A stretch of 64,000 bases of DNA from Paenibacillus sp. EZ-K15 (GCF_002573715.1 NZ_PDHM01000005.1:242284-306283); one strand, 5' to 3'; shown: positions 18,293 to 27,245, numbered from the stretch's first letter. Numbers and translations: made by a program. The notes: generated by a model from the letters alone, not told the origin.

Positions 18293-18748
18293 TCAGATCA
18301 CCCAGCACAAGAGGGGAACGGCCAAGGCAAAGAACGGGGTGGCCAGAGAATTGCTGGAGAACGTATGCTTCCCCCACAAGAAGAGCAGCAGTGTCAAGGC
18401 TCCCGCTGCTGCGCGAAGCCAGAGCTGCTCCGGATTCCCGCCTGTGAATAAGGCGAAGAACAGAAAACCGACCGCTCCGTACACGGCGGCTTGTTTACCC
18501 TTATGCAGGGAAGGCAGGAACGAGAGAATGGCATCCGCTGCAAGAGACGCGGTCAGCGCGTAACCGTATACCCAGTGCTCTTGCGGCATATAGAGGCCTA
18601 ACCATTCCGAAGCTTGATCAGCGCTGGAAGGCCACACCCAATCAAGCAGGCTCAGCAGCAGCACAACGATGCCGGCACTGGCGAGCTTGTTTAATGCATA
18701 AAACCCCATGTCCATCCGGGCAGACCGTTTGGGAATTCCGGTGTTCAT
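18293..18748 (-). CDS. Membrane protein of unknown function
   Basis: 151 residues if the ATG at 18748 is used (GAGGA 8 bases upstream); an alternative ATG lies at 18775. Four to five membrane helices follow a short basic N-terminus: GIVVLLLSLLDWVW, YGYALTASLAADAILSFL, AVYGAVGFLFFALFTGG and AAAGALTLLLFLWG. No functional motif is recognised. It is 57 bases downstream of the SDR gene on the same strand and may be co-transcribed with it. Confidence 0.6.
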   Translation of the reverse strand: MNTGIPKRSARMDMGFYALNKLASAGIVVLLLSLLDWVWPSSADQASEWLGLYMPQEHWVYGYALTASLAADAILSFLPSLHKGKQAAVYGAVGFLFFALFTGGNPEQLWLRAAAGALTLLLFLWGKHTFSSNSLATPFFALAVPLLCWVI

Positions 18749-18804
18749 TGTACACATCCTCTGCTCGTTATTCATAGAATCCTCGGATGCTTGCGGCATC
18801 CATG

Positions 18805-19713
18805 CTAGCTGGTTACCATCTGCCCTCCGTTAACGTGAATAGCCTGACCCGTGACAAAAGATGAGCAGATGGATGACGCCAGGTAAACATAGGCGGGTGC
18901 CAGCTCATAGGGCTGTGCGGCCCGCTTCATCGGTGATTTCGTTCCGAATACGGCGACCTCTTCAGCGGAGAAGCTGGATGGGATGAGCGGCGTCCAGACT
19001 GAGCCGGGAGCGACGGAATTGACGCGGATGCCTTGATCGACCAGCGAAAGGGCCAGGGATCGGGTAAGGGAAACAATGGCGCCTTTGGTTGAGGAATAGT
19101 CGATGAGCTCCTTTAAACCGTCATAGGCGGTAATGGAGGCCGTATTGATGATCGACGCCCCGGATTTCATGTGGGGCAGCGCGGCCTGGATCATGAAGAA
19201 GAAGGGAAAGATATTCGTTTGATAGGTGTGATGGAGCTGTTCTTCCGTGATGTCCAAGATGCTGCGCTGCACATACTGGACGCCATGGTTGTTCACGAGA
19301 ACATCCAGCTTGCCGAAGCAGGCTATCGTTTCGTTAACTACGGCTTCGCAGTTTTTTTTGTACCGCAGATCAATCTTCATTAAGAGGCATCGTCTGCCGA
19401 GCGATTCAATCCGTTGTTTCGTCACCTCCGCATCCGAAGTCTCATATAAGTATGGGATGACCAGATCGGCACCTTCCTTGGCGAAGGCAATGGCGGCCGC
19501 TTTGCCGATACCGCTGTCTCCCCCGGTTACAATGGCGATTTTGCCATCCAGTTTACCGCTGCCCCGGTACGCGGGATCTTCGCTGATCGGACGCGGAGAC
19601 ATTAGACTCTCCAGGCCCGGCTGGCAGTATTGATGCTGGGGAGGGAAAGCGATGGGCTGTTCTTTGCATTCGGTTTTGGAGCCTACGTAGGGAACGGGCT
19701 GCTGGGGATTCAT
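18805..19713 (-). CDS. Short-chain dehydrogenase, general-stress type
   Basis: 302 residues. A roughly 45-residue N-terminal extension rich in Pro and Gln (QPIAFPPQHQYCQPG, MSPRPISEDPAYRGSGKL) is typical of the YhdF/YhxC/YdaD group of stress-associated dehydrogenases. The Rossmann loop is VTGGDSGIGKAAAIAFA. The catalytic residues are Ser in INTASITAYDG and the YSSTKGA (YxxxK) motif. A VNNHGVQ motif sits where NNAG is usual. AAAAGGAGG precedes the ATG. The cofactor is NAD(P); the substrate is unknown. Confidence 0.85.
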   Translation of the reverse strand: MNPQQPVPYVGSKTECKEQPIAFPPQHQYCQPGLESLMSPRPISEDPAYRGSGKLDGKIAIVTGGDSGIGKAAAIAFAKEGADLVIPYLYETSDAEVTKQRIESLGRRCLLMKIDLRYKKNCEAVVNETIACFGKLDVLVNNHGVQYVQRSILDITEEQLHHTYQTNIFPFFFMIQAALPHMKSGASIINTASITAYDGLKELIDYSSTKGAIVSLTRSLALSLVDQGIRVNSVAPGSVWTPLIPSSFSAEEVAVFGTKSPMKRAAQPYELAPAYVYLASSICSSFVTGQAIHVNGGQMVTS

Positions 19714-19847
19714 TTCATTCCTCCTTTTAGGTTGTTATCGTTGAACGTCGATGCTTTATCTCTATGCATTCGCCTAGTCCGGGGTGCCGTTTGTGAACAG
19801 AATAGGTGAAAGGTCGTGCTTTTACGTATCGGCGTTATTGGGAATGG

Positions 19848-20022
19848 ATGAAGAAGAGTGGCGAGGAATTGATCGCGGAATGGCGCTCCAGCGCCGCTTC
19901 CGCTGTATCGCTATGAAGTATATGAACGGGATCATCACATTACCCAGGAAGTTTGGGGAGGAAATGAGCGTAGTGGTTCGCGAAATGCCAAGGTTCAATT
20001 GCCGGTGTTGCTGCTGCATTGA
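19848..20022 (+). pseudogene. Possible frameshifted small gene
   Basis: ATG 19848 opens a frame reading MKKSGEELIAEWRSSAA that soon stops. The +1 frame then continues PLPLYRYEVYERDHHITQEVW and ends KVQLPVLLLH at 20022. Joined, they would give a plausible polar protein of about 60 residues. A competing open frame (19784-20050) covers the same bases but ends in an unlikely run of cysteines. I do not recognise the family. Confidence 0.25.
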
Positions 20023-20048
20023 CAAAAGCGCGGACACATTGATACGAT
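20019..20048 (+). promoter_or_regulatory. Candidate promoter
   Basis: TTGACA at 20019-20024, an 18-base spacer and TACGAT at 20043-20048. It points toward the FMN reductase gene, with a roughly 200-base leader that contains a GACTTT/AAAGTC hairpin near 20120-20150. Confidence 0.4.
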
Positions 20049-20262
20049 GATATTAATTCTGACAAGTTTGCTCTGATTTATGTTGGTAAACGTCGGATTT
20101 AAGAGCGACTGTTTATGGAAGACTTTGTGGTTCTTTGTAAAGTCCTCCTTTTCTAAAAGATGTTGGCTAAGGCCGTCTGACTCTAAGTCGAGAGGACCTT
20201 ACATAGCGATCTTATGAATGGATGAGATGGCGACACTATAAGATAAGCCGAGGTGAATGATT

Positions 20263-20808
20263 ATGGCGAAAGCTGTTATTATTAACGGGAGTCCCACAGC
20301 CGGATCCCGATTGAATGCGATTATGGAGTATGCGGAGCAGGCATTGACTGCTGCGAATTTCGAGGTTAGCCGGATCGACGTGGCCGGGCTGCCGCCTGAG
20401 GATTTGATTCATACCAAGTTTGAGAGTGAGCATATTGTCAAAGCGAACGGTCTTGTGGCCGAGGCTGATGCCGTGATTGTGGCAAGTCCGGTTTATAAAG
20501 CTTCGTTTACGGGCGTTCTGAAAACATTTTTAGACCTGATTCCGCAAAAAGGATTGGCCGGCAAAATCGTGCTCCCGATGTTCATCGGCGGCAGTCTCGC
20601 GCATCTGCTGGCGATTGATTATTCGCTTAAGCCCGTGCTTTCTTCGATCGGAGCCCGTCATATTCTAGGCGGCGTGTACGCGGTGGATGCCCAAGTGGCA
20701 CGTACTGAGGACGGCGGATTTGATGTAGCAGAAGTGCTTCAGGAACGCTTGACCTCTGCCATGGAGGAATTGATTGAGGAAACCCGTTACCGGACAGAAC
20801 GTGTTTAA
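20263..20808 (+). CDS. ssuE: NADPH-dependent FMN reductase, SsuE-like
   Basis: 181 residues with a flavodoxin-like fold. The N-terminal phosphate loop is VIINGSPTAGSRLNAI. VIVASPVYKASFTGVLKTFLDLIPQKGLAGK and LPMFIGGSLAHLLAIDYSLKPVLSSIGA are strong SsuE-family signatures. The enzyme supplies reduced FMN to alkanesulfonate monooxygenases. No ssuD or sulfonate transporter is adjacent, so the partner must be elsewhere. ATG 20263 is 9 bases from the GAGG site; an in-frame ATG at 20257 is too close. The kinase-like gene begins 60 bases downstream. Confidence 0.85.
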   Translation: MAKAVIINGSPTAGSRLNAIMEYAEQALTAANFEVSRIDVAGLPPEDLIHTKFESEHIVKANGLVAEADAVIVASPVYKASFTGVLKTFLDLIPQKGLAGKIVLPMFIGGSLAHLLAIDYSLKPVLSSIGARHILGGVYAVDAQVARTEDGGFDVAEVLQERLTSAMEELIEETRYRTERV

Positions 20809-20868
20809 GGATGCATGAGTGAACGGCAGGGATATGAAAGCGATAGAGATCATATGGAGGGATACCAT

Positions 20869-21459
20869 TTGCAAAAGCTAGTGTTTTTTGTCGGCGTGGC
20901 CGGTACAGGCAAGACAACCGTAGCCAAGAAGCTTGCAGTCCGTATACCGGCTGCATTTCTCGACCGTGATACGGTGGGGGGACGCTTTGTTGAGAAGTTC
21001 CTGGAAAGTAACGGACTGGATCCGAACGATCGCGACTCTTCCTTCTATAAAGAGAACCTGCGCAATCTGGAATATGATACGACCAAGGACATTTGCATCG
21101 AGAACCTGAGTGCCGGACAAAATGTCTTTATGATTTCTCCGTTTACCGCGGAGCTCAAGAGCCGCGAATGGATTGAAGAAGTCATCGGATCGGCAGGGTT
21201 AACGAAGAGCGACGTTGACGTGAAGGTCATTGTGGTCGCGCTCAAAGACATGGATTTGCAGAAGGAACGGATCGTTGACAGACAGACCGAGCGGGATCAG
21301 TGGAAGCTGGATCATTGGGACGACTTCAAGAAGCGCGTCGATTTCGTTCCGGAAGTGAACTGGGATATTCCGCAGACGTCCATTAAGGTATTCGATAACA
21401 GCGGCGATCTGACGGAAGAGAAGGTCGAGGAGCTTTATCAATTTATCGTAAGCGAATAG
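20869..21459 (+). CDS. P-loop small-molecule kinase-like ATPase
   Basis: 196 residues from a TTG start, chosen because GGAGGG lies 7 bases upstream and the protein then begins directly at the Walker A strand (LVFFVGVAGTGKTTVAKKLA). FLDRDTVGG and MISPFTAELKSREW follow, then a basic lid region (KERIVDRQTERDQWKLDHWDDFKKRVDF). This layout matches AAA_33-type kinases such as zeta-toxin-like, gluconate or shikimate kinases. The substrate is unknown. It is 60 bases downstream of the SsuE-like gene and probably in the same operon. Confidence 0.7.
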   Translation: MQKLVFFVGVAGTGKTTVAKKLAVRIPAAFLDRDTVGGRFVEKFLESNGLDPNDRDSSFYKENLRNLEYDTTKDICIENLSAGQNVFMISPFTAELKSREWIEEVIGSAGLTKSDVDVKVIVVALKDMDLQKERIVDRQTERDQWKLDHWDDFKKRVDFVPEVNWDIPQTSIKVFDNSGDLTEEKVEELYQFIVSE

Positions 21460-21497
21460 CATATCGGAACAACAGCTTTCGATATCGTATACAAAAG

Positions 21498-21552
21498 TGC
21501 GTCATTCCAGGTGCCGGCGAGCCCTGTGATGGCGCATTTTTTGGATATCAAT
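21498..21552 (+). terminator. Terminator after the kinase-like gene
   Basis: TGCGTCAT and ATGGCGCA form an 8-bp stem (one G-U) with an inner G/C-rich loop, followed by six T. Confidence 0.65.
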
Positions 21553-21745
21553 GAGGCATCAACAGCTCTAAGGAATGCCTTCCTGTTATGGCAAAAAAAG
21601 AGGTGCTGCTCGTGTCCATTCTTCAGGAAAAGTTACCATGCTTATGCTCGGAAATATCAAGCGATGATCCTGAATTGGAACCATTGCTTGAATGTTATAT
21701 AGTAGACTAGTAATTATAGGCTTCAAAATCAAGGAGGGGAAGCGC

Positions 21746-22513
21746 TTGGATAACGCTGCTATGCTTGCCTATCTGCGAAGCGTTGTGTTAATGAGGGATC
21801 GTGTCCCGTCATTTCATGAATATCCTTTTAATTTGCCGGCGGTTGCGGCTTTGGACGGACTCCATTTTCATCCGAAGGTCACTTATATCGTAGGCGAGAA
21901 TGGTATGGGCAAATCCACGCTGCTGGAGGCGATCGCCACGGCCCTTGGGTTTAATCCGGAAGGAGGAACGATGAACTTCTCGTTCTCAACCGAGGAGACG
22001 CATTCCAAGCTTCATGAATATATACGAACCGTTCGAGGCGTACGCAAACCGCGTGACGGGTTTTTCTTTCGTGCGGAGAGCTATTATAACGTCGCGACGA
22101 ATATTGACCGGTTGGATGCCGAATGGAGCTTCGGCCCGCCCATCAAAGATTCCTACGGCGGCAAATCGCTTCACCAGCAATCGCATGGAGAATCGTTTTT
22201 TGCCACTTTTTTGAACCGGTTTTGGGGGAATGGCCTGTATATTATGGACGAGCCGGAAGCGGCGTTGTCCCCATTTCGCCAAATGGCGCTGCTCAGACGC
22301 ATCCATGACCTGGTCCAGGAAGATTCGCAGTTTATTATTTCCACGCATTCGCCGATTGTTATGGCCTATCCCGATTCCGTCATCTATAAGCTGACTTCCG
22401 AAGGGGTGGAAGAGTCGAGCTTGGAGGAAACGGATCATTATATGATTACGAAGGAATTTGTGAATCGCCGGGAAGCGATGCTTCATGAATTGTTTGCAGA
22501 CGATGAAGAATAG
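21746..22513 (+). CDS. AAA family ATPase (SMC/ABC-like, AAA_21)
   Basis: 255 residues from TTG 21746, preceded by GGAGGGG. Walker A is VGENGMGKSTLLEAIATALG (about residues 48-67). A signature-like region, KSLHQQSHGESFFATFLNRF, follows near 150. Walker B is LYIMDEPEAALSPFRQMALL and the H-loop is FIISTHSPIVMAYPD. This is the compact stand-alone AAA_21 type, comparable to predicted ATPases annotated as YbbL- or OLD-like. No nuclease or toxin partner is adjacent, so it does not look like part of an abortive-infection pair. Function unknown. Confidence 0.75.
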   Translation: MDNAAMLAYLRSVVLMRDRVPSFHEYPFNLPAVAALDGLHFHPKVTYIVGENGMGKSTLLEAIATALGFNPEGGTMNFSFSTEETHSKLHEYIRTVRGVRKPRDGFFFRAESYYNVATNIDRLDAEWSFGPPIKDSYGGKSLHQQSHGESFFATFLNRFWGNGLYIMDEPEAALSPFRQMALLRRIHDLVQEDSQFIISTHSPIVMAYPDSVIYKLTSEGVEESSLEETDHYMITKEFVNRREAMLHELFADDEE

Positions 22514-22530
22514 CCATATATCAAGTGTGA

Positions 22531-22573
22531 AGGGTTCCGAAGGCGTTAGTTGGCCTTACCGGGCCCCTTTTTT
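22531..22573 (+). terminator. Terminator after the AAA ATPase gene
   Basis: AAGGC/GCCTT hairpin extended by a GGG..CCG / CGG..CCC outer stem, then six T. Confidence 0.65.
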
Positions 22574-22763
22574 GTATAGCAGCGGGGATTTAGACTAGAC
22601 GAATCGTTATGAAGGGCATACCATGGGGAGGTTTTCTGGAAGGGTGTCTTCTTTAGAGATTATGGCGGCTCAGATCCTGCAATTAACTTCGAATAATCTA
22701 ACTAGTTTAGTGATAAATCATGAATTAAAAGGGAAATACGGAAATGAAAACATGAAAATGGTG

Positions 22764-22792
22764 TTTACAAGTTAGAATCATTGAACTAAAAT
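22764..22792 (+). promoter_or_regulatory. Promoter of the marR-MFS unit
   Basis: TTTACA at 22764-22769, 17-base spacer, TAAAAT at 22787-22792. The spacer contains AGTT...AACT, a weak inverted repeat that could be a MarR site. The rest of the 320-base gap upstream shows nothing else clear. Confidence 0.6.
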
Positions 22793-22835
22793 AAGATCGA
22801 GGTGAAATGCTCTGGAGAACGGAAGAGAAGCAAGC

Positions 22836-23261
22836 GTGGAGAGACTCATGGATATGTACCGTGAGTTATCGGATAAAATGACGAGGCATCGCGTCGTATC
22901 TTTTTTGAATCACTTGAGAAAGAACGATTTAACGATGAATCAGTATAAGATTCTAAGTTTGATCGAGCAGCAGGGTCCGCTGCTTCCCAACCGGTTGGCT
23001 GAGCATATGGAGCTTAAGGCTGCAACGATCACGTATTTGGTGGACGCTCTGGGACAGCGGGGATTGGTGGTTCGAACGCCCAATCCCAGTGATGGACGAA
23101 GCCACTATGTCAATCTTACGGCAGAAGGCCGGCAGCTTGTACTCGATGCGCGCAGCGAGGGGGATTATGCCGTCATGGAATCCTTCAAGCAGCTGGATGA
23201 GGATGAGGCGGATAACCTGTATATTTTACTGCGATTGCTTGGCAAAAAATTATTTCCATAA
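22836..23261 (+). CDS. MarR-family transcriptional regulator
   Basis: 141 residues. The winged helix spans NDLTMNQYKILSLIEQQGPLLPNRLAEHMELKAATITYLVDALGQRGLVVRTPNPSDGRSHYVNLTAEGRQL, with the DGRSHYV wing typical of MarR. The start is uncertain: GTG 22836 gives the full length, while ATG 22848 has GGAG just upstream. It is followed by an MFS exporter gene, the standard layout of a repressor controlling an efflux pump. The inducer is unknown. Confidence 0.85.
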   Translation: MERLMDMYRELSDKMTRHRVVSFLNHLRKNDLTMNQYKILSLIEQQGPLLPNRLAEHMELKAATITYLVDALGQRGLVVRTPNPSDGRSHYVNLTAEGRQLVLDARSEGDYAVMESFKQLDEDEADNLYILLRLLGKKLFP

Positions 23262-23281
23262 CCCTAGGACTGTACTCTTCG

Positions 23282-23322
23282 AATCCCGCCTCCAGCTCTG
23301 TTAATCAGATCCGGGCGGGGTT
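23282..23322 (+). other. Hairpin between marR and the MFS gene
   Basis: AATCCCGCC and GGCGGGGTT form a 9-bp stem (one G-U) with a 23-base loop, but only a weak T tract follows (ACTTTG). It may attenuate transcription into the exporter gene or simply stabilise the marR message. Confidence 0.4.
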
Positions 23323-23343
23323 ACTTTGTATAGGAGGCTTCAT

Positions 23344-24762
23344 GTGAATACACAAGATAAATCTTCATTTTGGCTTATTATGAGCGCTATCTTTTTCGGT
23401 AACTTTCTGGCGGTGCTCAGCATCACCACCATCAACGTGGCCTTTCCGGTTGTAATGAAGCAATTCGATACCACGCTGAGCACCACCCAATGGCTGATGG
23501 CCGGGTACCTGCTAGCAACGGGAATTGTGGCTCCCATCGTAGGCTACATGGGGGACCAGCTCAGTTATAAGAGGCTGTTTGTCCTGGCATTGATGGGTTT
23601 TACGCTCTCGTCGCTATTATGCGTCGTAGCCTGGAATATCGAGACCTTGATTGCGTTCCGGATTACGCAAGGTGTGTTCGGCGGGATGATTATCCCGATT
23701 ACGATGACGATCATCTACCAGGTATTCCCCCGGGAACGGCAAGCCTATGCCATGGGTCTATGGAGCCTGGCCTCCATGCTGGCACCGGTGATTGGGCCGA
23801 CACTTGGCGGATGGCTGGTGCAATATTTTGGCTGGAAATCGATTTTCATTCTAAATATTCCGATCGGCCTGATCTCGATTGTCATCGTAAGCAAATTCAT
23901 TCCTTTTTACCGACTGACCGGGAAGAAGTCGTTTGATTTCCTCGGATTCTTGACGGTGGTGGCGGGCAGTTCTCTTTTGCTGCTCTCCTTCAGCCATGGT
24001 AACGACTGGGGCTGGGGATCCTGGAAGACCCTGTCCCTGCTCATCTCCGGAGTCTTACTGCTGCTGTTCTTCATTAAGTGGGAGCTGCGGATTTCATCCC
24101 CGTTATTGCAGCTTAAAGTATTCAAATTTCCTCGATTTCGTTACAGCTTGATCCTGAACTGCATCGTGACGATATCCCTGTATACGGGAACCTTGCTGGT
24201 TCCGCTCTATTTGCAGACCGTGCTGAAGCTGTCCCCGATGGATACCGGCCTGATCATGCTGCCGGGCGCGATTGTCATGGCAGCAGCGTCGCCGCTTATC
24301 GGTAAATTTTATGATCGGATCGGTCCATTCCGGCTGGTGATCACGGGAGTTCTCATCATTGTGGCAGCCACGCTCGCTTTCAGCGGAATCGGCACCCACA
24401 CCTCGGTTCTGTACATTTCCTTGCTGCAGCTGGTTCGCTGCCTCGGCATTGCATTATGCAATATGCCGTTAACAAACGCAGCGATGAGCGCGGTGTCCAG
24501 CGAATATTCAGGTCACGCATCGTCCATCACGAACTGGGCCCGTCAAGGGCTTGCTTCATTATCGATCGGCATATTCAGCGCACTGGTGGTATCCAGAACA
24601 TCCTATTACATGGGAGCGGGGGCTTCGACCCAGCGTGCCGCAACAACGATGGGTATTGATGATGTGTTTATGATCGGAACGATGGTGGCTGTTATTGCCA
24701 TACCTCTTACATTTTTGTTACGGGTCAAAAAGAAAAAATCGGTTCACTCTGTCGCGCTCTGA
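23344..24762 (+). CDS. MFS drug exporter, 14-helix DHA2 (EmrB/QacA) type
   Basis: 472 residues from GTG 23344 (AGGAGG 6 bases upstream; an ATG two bases earlier is immediately closed by TGA). About 14 membrane helices. Diagnostic motifs are STTQWLMAGYLLATGIVAPIVGYMGDQLSYKRLF (motif D1/A) and GLWSLASMLAPVIGPTLGGWLVQYFGWKSIFILNIPIG (motif C, characteristic of exporters). It probably extrudes lipophilic compounds using the proton gradient. Co-transcribed with and probably controlled by the MarR regulator upstream. Confidence 0.85.
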   Translation: MNTQDKSSFWLIMSAIFFGNFLAVLSITTINVAFPVVMKQFDTTLSTTQWLMAGYLLATGIVAPIVGYMGDQLSYKRLFVLALMGFTLSSLLCVVAWNIETLIAFRITQGVFGGMIIPITMTIIYQVFPRERQAYAMGLWSLASMLAPVIGPTLGGWLVQYFGWKSIFILNIPIGLISIVIVSKFIPFYRLTGKKSFDFLGFLTVVAGSSLLLLSFSHGNDWGWGSWKTLSLLISGVLLLLFFIKWELRISSPLLQLKVFKFPRFRYSLILNCIVTISLYTGTLLVPLYLQTVLKLSPMDTGLIMLPGAIVMAAASPLIGKFYDRIGPFRLVITGVLIIVAATLAFSGIGTHTSVLYISLLQLVRCLGIALCNMPLTNAAMSAVSSEYSGHASSITNWARQGLASLSIGIFSALVVSRTSYYMGAGASTQRAATTMGIDDVFMIGTMVAVIAIPLTFLLRVKKKKSVHSVAL

Positions 24763-24928
24763 CCCGGCGTTCATCGGCCATGTGAAGAAGAGGATCCTTC
24801 GCGCTGTTGAAGCTTAGCGCAAGACAGGGTAACTCGAAAGGTATCAAGCGATTGAACGGGGGTGGTTGAACTGCATCATTGGCGTCATGTACAACCTCAA
24901 GTCATAGTCAAATAGGACGTTAACCGAT

Positions 24929-24961
24929 GAGAGGGCAGCTGAAGGGCTGCTCTCTTTTTTT
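24929..24961 (+). terminator. Terminator after the MFS gene
   Basis: GAGAGGGCAG and CTGCTCTC arms form a stable hairpin followed by eight T. The 160 bases between the MFS stop and this hairpin hold only very short open frames (13-17 codons), which I do not call. Confidence 0.8.
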
Positions 24962-25072
24962 GCCTTGCACCCTTCAATGGATTGGACGAATTATGACAAC
25001 GCTGTTCTTTTATTGAATTCGTGGTCTGTGGTAGGGTGAAGTATACGAATGTGCAGGTGGTAGGAGGAGCTT

Positions 25073-25870
25073 ATGGAATTTATACGGAAGCTGTGGATTT
25101 TCGGTTATCAGCAGGCCTTGTCCTGCATATTTCCGGTGATTATCTTCGGCGCGCTGGGATTGAGCAAGGTGATTGAAATTCCCGGTTTGGCGCGGTATGA
25201 TCTCATCCTTCTCATATGTGTACTGGCACAAATCGGGATGCTGGTGAGCAAGCTGGAGACATGGGATGAGCTGAAGGTTATCTGCGTCTTTCACATCATC
25301 GGTTTGATGCTGGAGCTGTATAAAGTGCATATGGGCTCATGGTCTTACCCGGAGGAGGGCTGGAGCAAAATCGGCGGCGTCCCGCTGTACAGCGGCTTTA
25401 TGTACGCCAGCGTAGCCAGTTATATATGCCAGGCATGGCGCCGAATGAATTTACGCATCACCGGCTGGCCGCTGCCTGTGCTGACCGTGCTGATCAGCGC
25501 AGCGATCTATGCCAATTTCTTTACCCATCACTACGTGTGGGATGCACGCTGGCTTCTCACGGCATTATTATTTGTGGTTTTTGGCAGAACCATGGTGTAT
25601 TTTGACGTGGACGGAAAAACCTTGCGGATGCCCCTGGTGCTGTCGTTTCTGCTGATTGGCTTTTTCATCTGGATCGCTGAGAATATTTCTACGTTTCTCG
25701 GGGCCTGGACCTATCCGGGTCAGGAGCGGACATGGAGCCTTGTGCATATTGGCAAAATCAGCTCGTGGTTTCTGTTAGTGGTTATCAGCGTCATCATTGT
25801 GGCTCAGCTGAAGCATCTGAAGCAGGGCAGAGGACCGGCCAAAGACAATCCGAAGGGAACGGTCATGTGA
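25073..25870 (+). CDS. DUF817 family membrane protein
   Basis: 265 residues with about eight membrane helices. Conserved DUF817 features are ELYKVHMGSWSYPEEG, VPLYSGFMYASVASYICQAWRRM, TNFFTHHY-like ANFFTHHYVWDARWLL, and AENISTFLGAWTYPGQ near the C-terminus. The paired GSWSYP and GAWTYP motifs suggest an internal duplication. Function is unknown for the family. It is a stand-alone gene with a normal GGAGG site. Confidence 0.8.
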   Translation: MEFIRKLWIFGYQQALSCIFPVIIFGALGLSKVIEIPGLARYDLILLICVLAQIGMLVSKLETWDELKVICVFHIIGLMLELYKVHMGSWSYPEEGWSKIGGVPLYSGFMYASVASYICQAWRRMNLRITGWPLPVLTVLISAAIYANFFTHHYVWDARWLLTALLFVVFGRTMVYFDVDGKTLRMPLVLSFLLIGFFIWIAENISTFLGAWTYPGQERTWSLVHIGKISSWFLLVVISVIIVAQLKHLKQGRGPAKDNPKGTVM

Positions 25871-26034
25871 ATCCAGTTTAGCGGATTTGACCATTCATGC
25901 GAAATCAGGTATCCTATGGCTAATTAAGGTATGGAAGGCTAACGTTCGACTCGAGCTGTAAAGCGAGAGACTTTGTATGAACATAGATGTTTGGAACAGA
26001 TGAACCGCGCGAAGCAGAAGGGAGGAGTATTCAC

Positions 26035-26169
26035 ATGAAAAAAAGATCATTGGCGTCTTTGGCAAAAGGCATGGGATACTCCACCGCTGTTTTCTTTGAT
26101 CCGTCCGATAATGGGAGAAGTGTGTCCAAAATCGGATATTCAGCGATCAAGGATCCTTCCATTCGGTAA
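26035..26169 (+). CDS. Small protein of unknown function, 44 residues
   Basis: ATG 26035 has AGGGAGGAG 8 bases upstream and opens a 44-residue frame: a basic N-terminus (KKRSLASLAKGMGYS), then AVFFDPSDNGRSVSKIGYSAIKDPSIR. Good ribosome binding site spacing and a terminator 70 bases later support expression. It has no signal peptide. Not recognised. Confidence 0.45.
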   Translation: MKKRSLASLAKGMGYSTAVFFDPSDNGRSVSKIGYSAIKDPSIR

Positions 26170-26236
26170 CCGAATGAGGATGCAGTGGAATTAAACACCA
26201 CAGGTCGCTTGCTTGTGGTTGCATAGATCGGTATGT

Positions 26237-26265
26237 ACACCACAGGTGCGCTGTGGTGTTTTTTT
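26237..26265 (+). terminator. Terminator after the 44-residue gene
   Basis: ACACCACAG and CTGTGGTGT form a perfect 9-bp stem followed by seven T. A similar ACCACAG...CTTGTGGT hairpin lies 40 bases upstream. Confidence 0.85.
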
Positions 26266-26301
26266 GCGTTTCTAATTGATTCGAACAAAGGAGAGGATAC
26301 C

Positions 26302-27243
26302 ATGTTCATGCAAGGGAAACAGATTTATGTCAAGTCGGTAGAGGAATCGGACGTAGAGGCACTGCTGAAGCTCGAGAAGGATAACCGGGACTTTTTTCAG
26401 CGGTTCACGGGCTTAAGGGAAGAGAGCTTCTACACCCATCAGGGACAACTTGAGCGGATCCGAAAGGCCATGGAAGCCAGCAAGGCAGACCAAGGGTATG
26501 TCTATGTGATTGGATTACAGGACTCCGGAGAGATGATCGGCGAGATTATGCTGACCGAAGTGGTGCGGGAGAATCTGCAGAGCTGCTGGATCGGTTATTT
26601 TCTGGACCAAGACCACAACGGAAAGGGCTATATGACCGAAGCGGTTCAATTGATTGTGAAGTTTGCCTTTCAGGAATTGAAGTTTCACCGGATTGAGGCG
26701 GGTGTGATGCCGCACAACCTGGGCTCGATCCAAGTGCTTTTGAAAGCTGGATTCCATAAAGAAGGCATTGCCCGGAAAAACGTGAAAATCAACGGGACAT
26801 GGGAAGACCATCAGACGCTGGCTATTTTGAATGAAGCCGATGAGGAACAGCCGTCTCCAATTCAGCGGTACAATCCGCCAGGTATCGCCCCGCCGATCGG
26901 GCCTTATACCCATGTAACCAAGGTTCCGAGAGGGGCTGAGCTGTTGGTCTTCTCCGGTCAGGTGGGAACCGATAGGGAGGGGAACTTGCCGGAAGATATG
27001 AAACAGCAGGTGGAAAATACCTTGGCGAACATTGAGAGGTTACTGGCAACGGAAGCGATGTCGGCGGATCATATTGTCAAAATCAACATTTGGGCAGCTC
27101 AGGAGGTCGACTGGGATCACTTCCACCAGGTATGGGAGAAATTCCACGGGGGGAAGGCGCCGGCTATGACGATGGCCTACATACCGGCACTGGCGATGCC
27201 GTCCATTCAGGTAGAGATCGAGGTATGGGCAGCGAAGGGGTAA
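26302..27243 (+). CDS. GNAT acetyltransferase fused to a RidA (YjgF) domain
   Basis: 313 residues. Residues 1-175 are a RimJ/RimL-type GNAT domain: IYVKSVEESDVEALLKLE, then WIGYFLDQDHNGKGYMTEAV (acetyl-CoA loop) and HRIEAGVMPHNLGSIQVLLKAGFHKEG. Residues about 187-312 are a RidA domain: YNPPGIAPPIGPYTHVTKV, LLVFSGQVGTDREG, VENTLANIERLL and IQVEIEVWAAKG. The catalytic Arg of imine deaminases (PARxxV) is replaced here (APAMTMA), so deaminase activity is doubtful. GNAT and RidA domains are both common, but I do not know this fusion as standard. AAAGGAGAGG precedes ATG 26302. No operon partner. Confidence 0.85.
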   Translation: MFMQGKQIYVKSVEESDVEALLKLEKDNRDFFQRFTGLREESFYTHQGQLERIRKAMEASKADQGYVYVIGLQDSGEMIGEIMLTEVVRENLQSCWIGYFLDQDHNGKGYMTEAVQLIVKFAFQELKFHRIEAGVMPHNLGSIQVLLKAGFHKEGIARKNVKINGTWEDHQTLAILNEADEEQPSPIQRYNPPGIAPPIGPYTHVTKVPRGAELLVFSGQVGTDREGNLPEDMKQQVENTLANIERLLATEAMSADHIVKINIWAAQEVDWDHFHQVWEKFHGGKAPAMTMAYIPALAMPSIQVEIEVWAAKG

Positions 27244-27245
27244 AA

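Noticed and set aside
21511..21702. 63-residue frame between the kinase-like and AAA ATPase genes
   Set aside because: It begins inside a terminator hairpin and lacks a ribosome binding site.
21746..22513. Defence-system reading of the AAA ATPase
   Set aside because: No adjacent nuclease, toxin or reverse transcriptase partner; neighbours are housekeeping-type genes.
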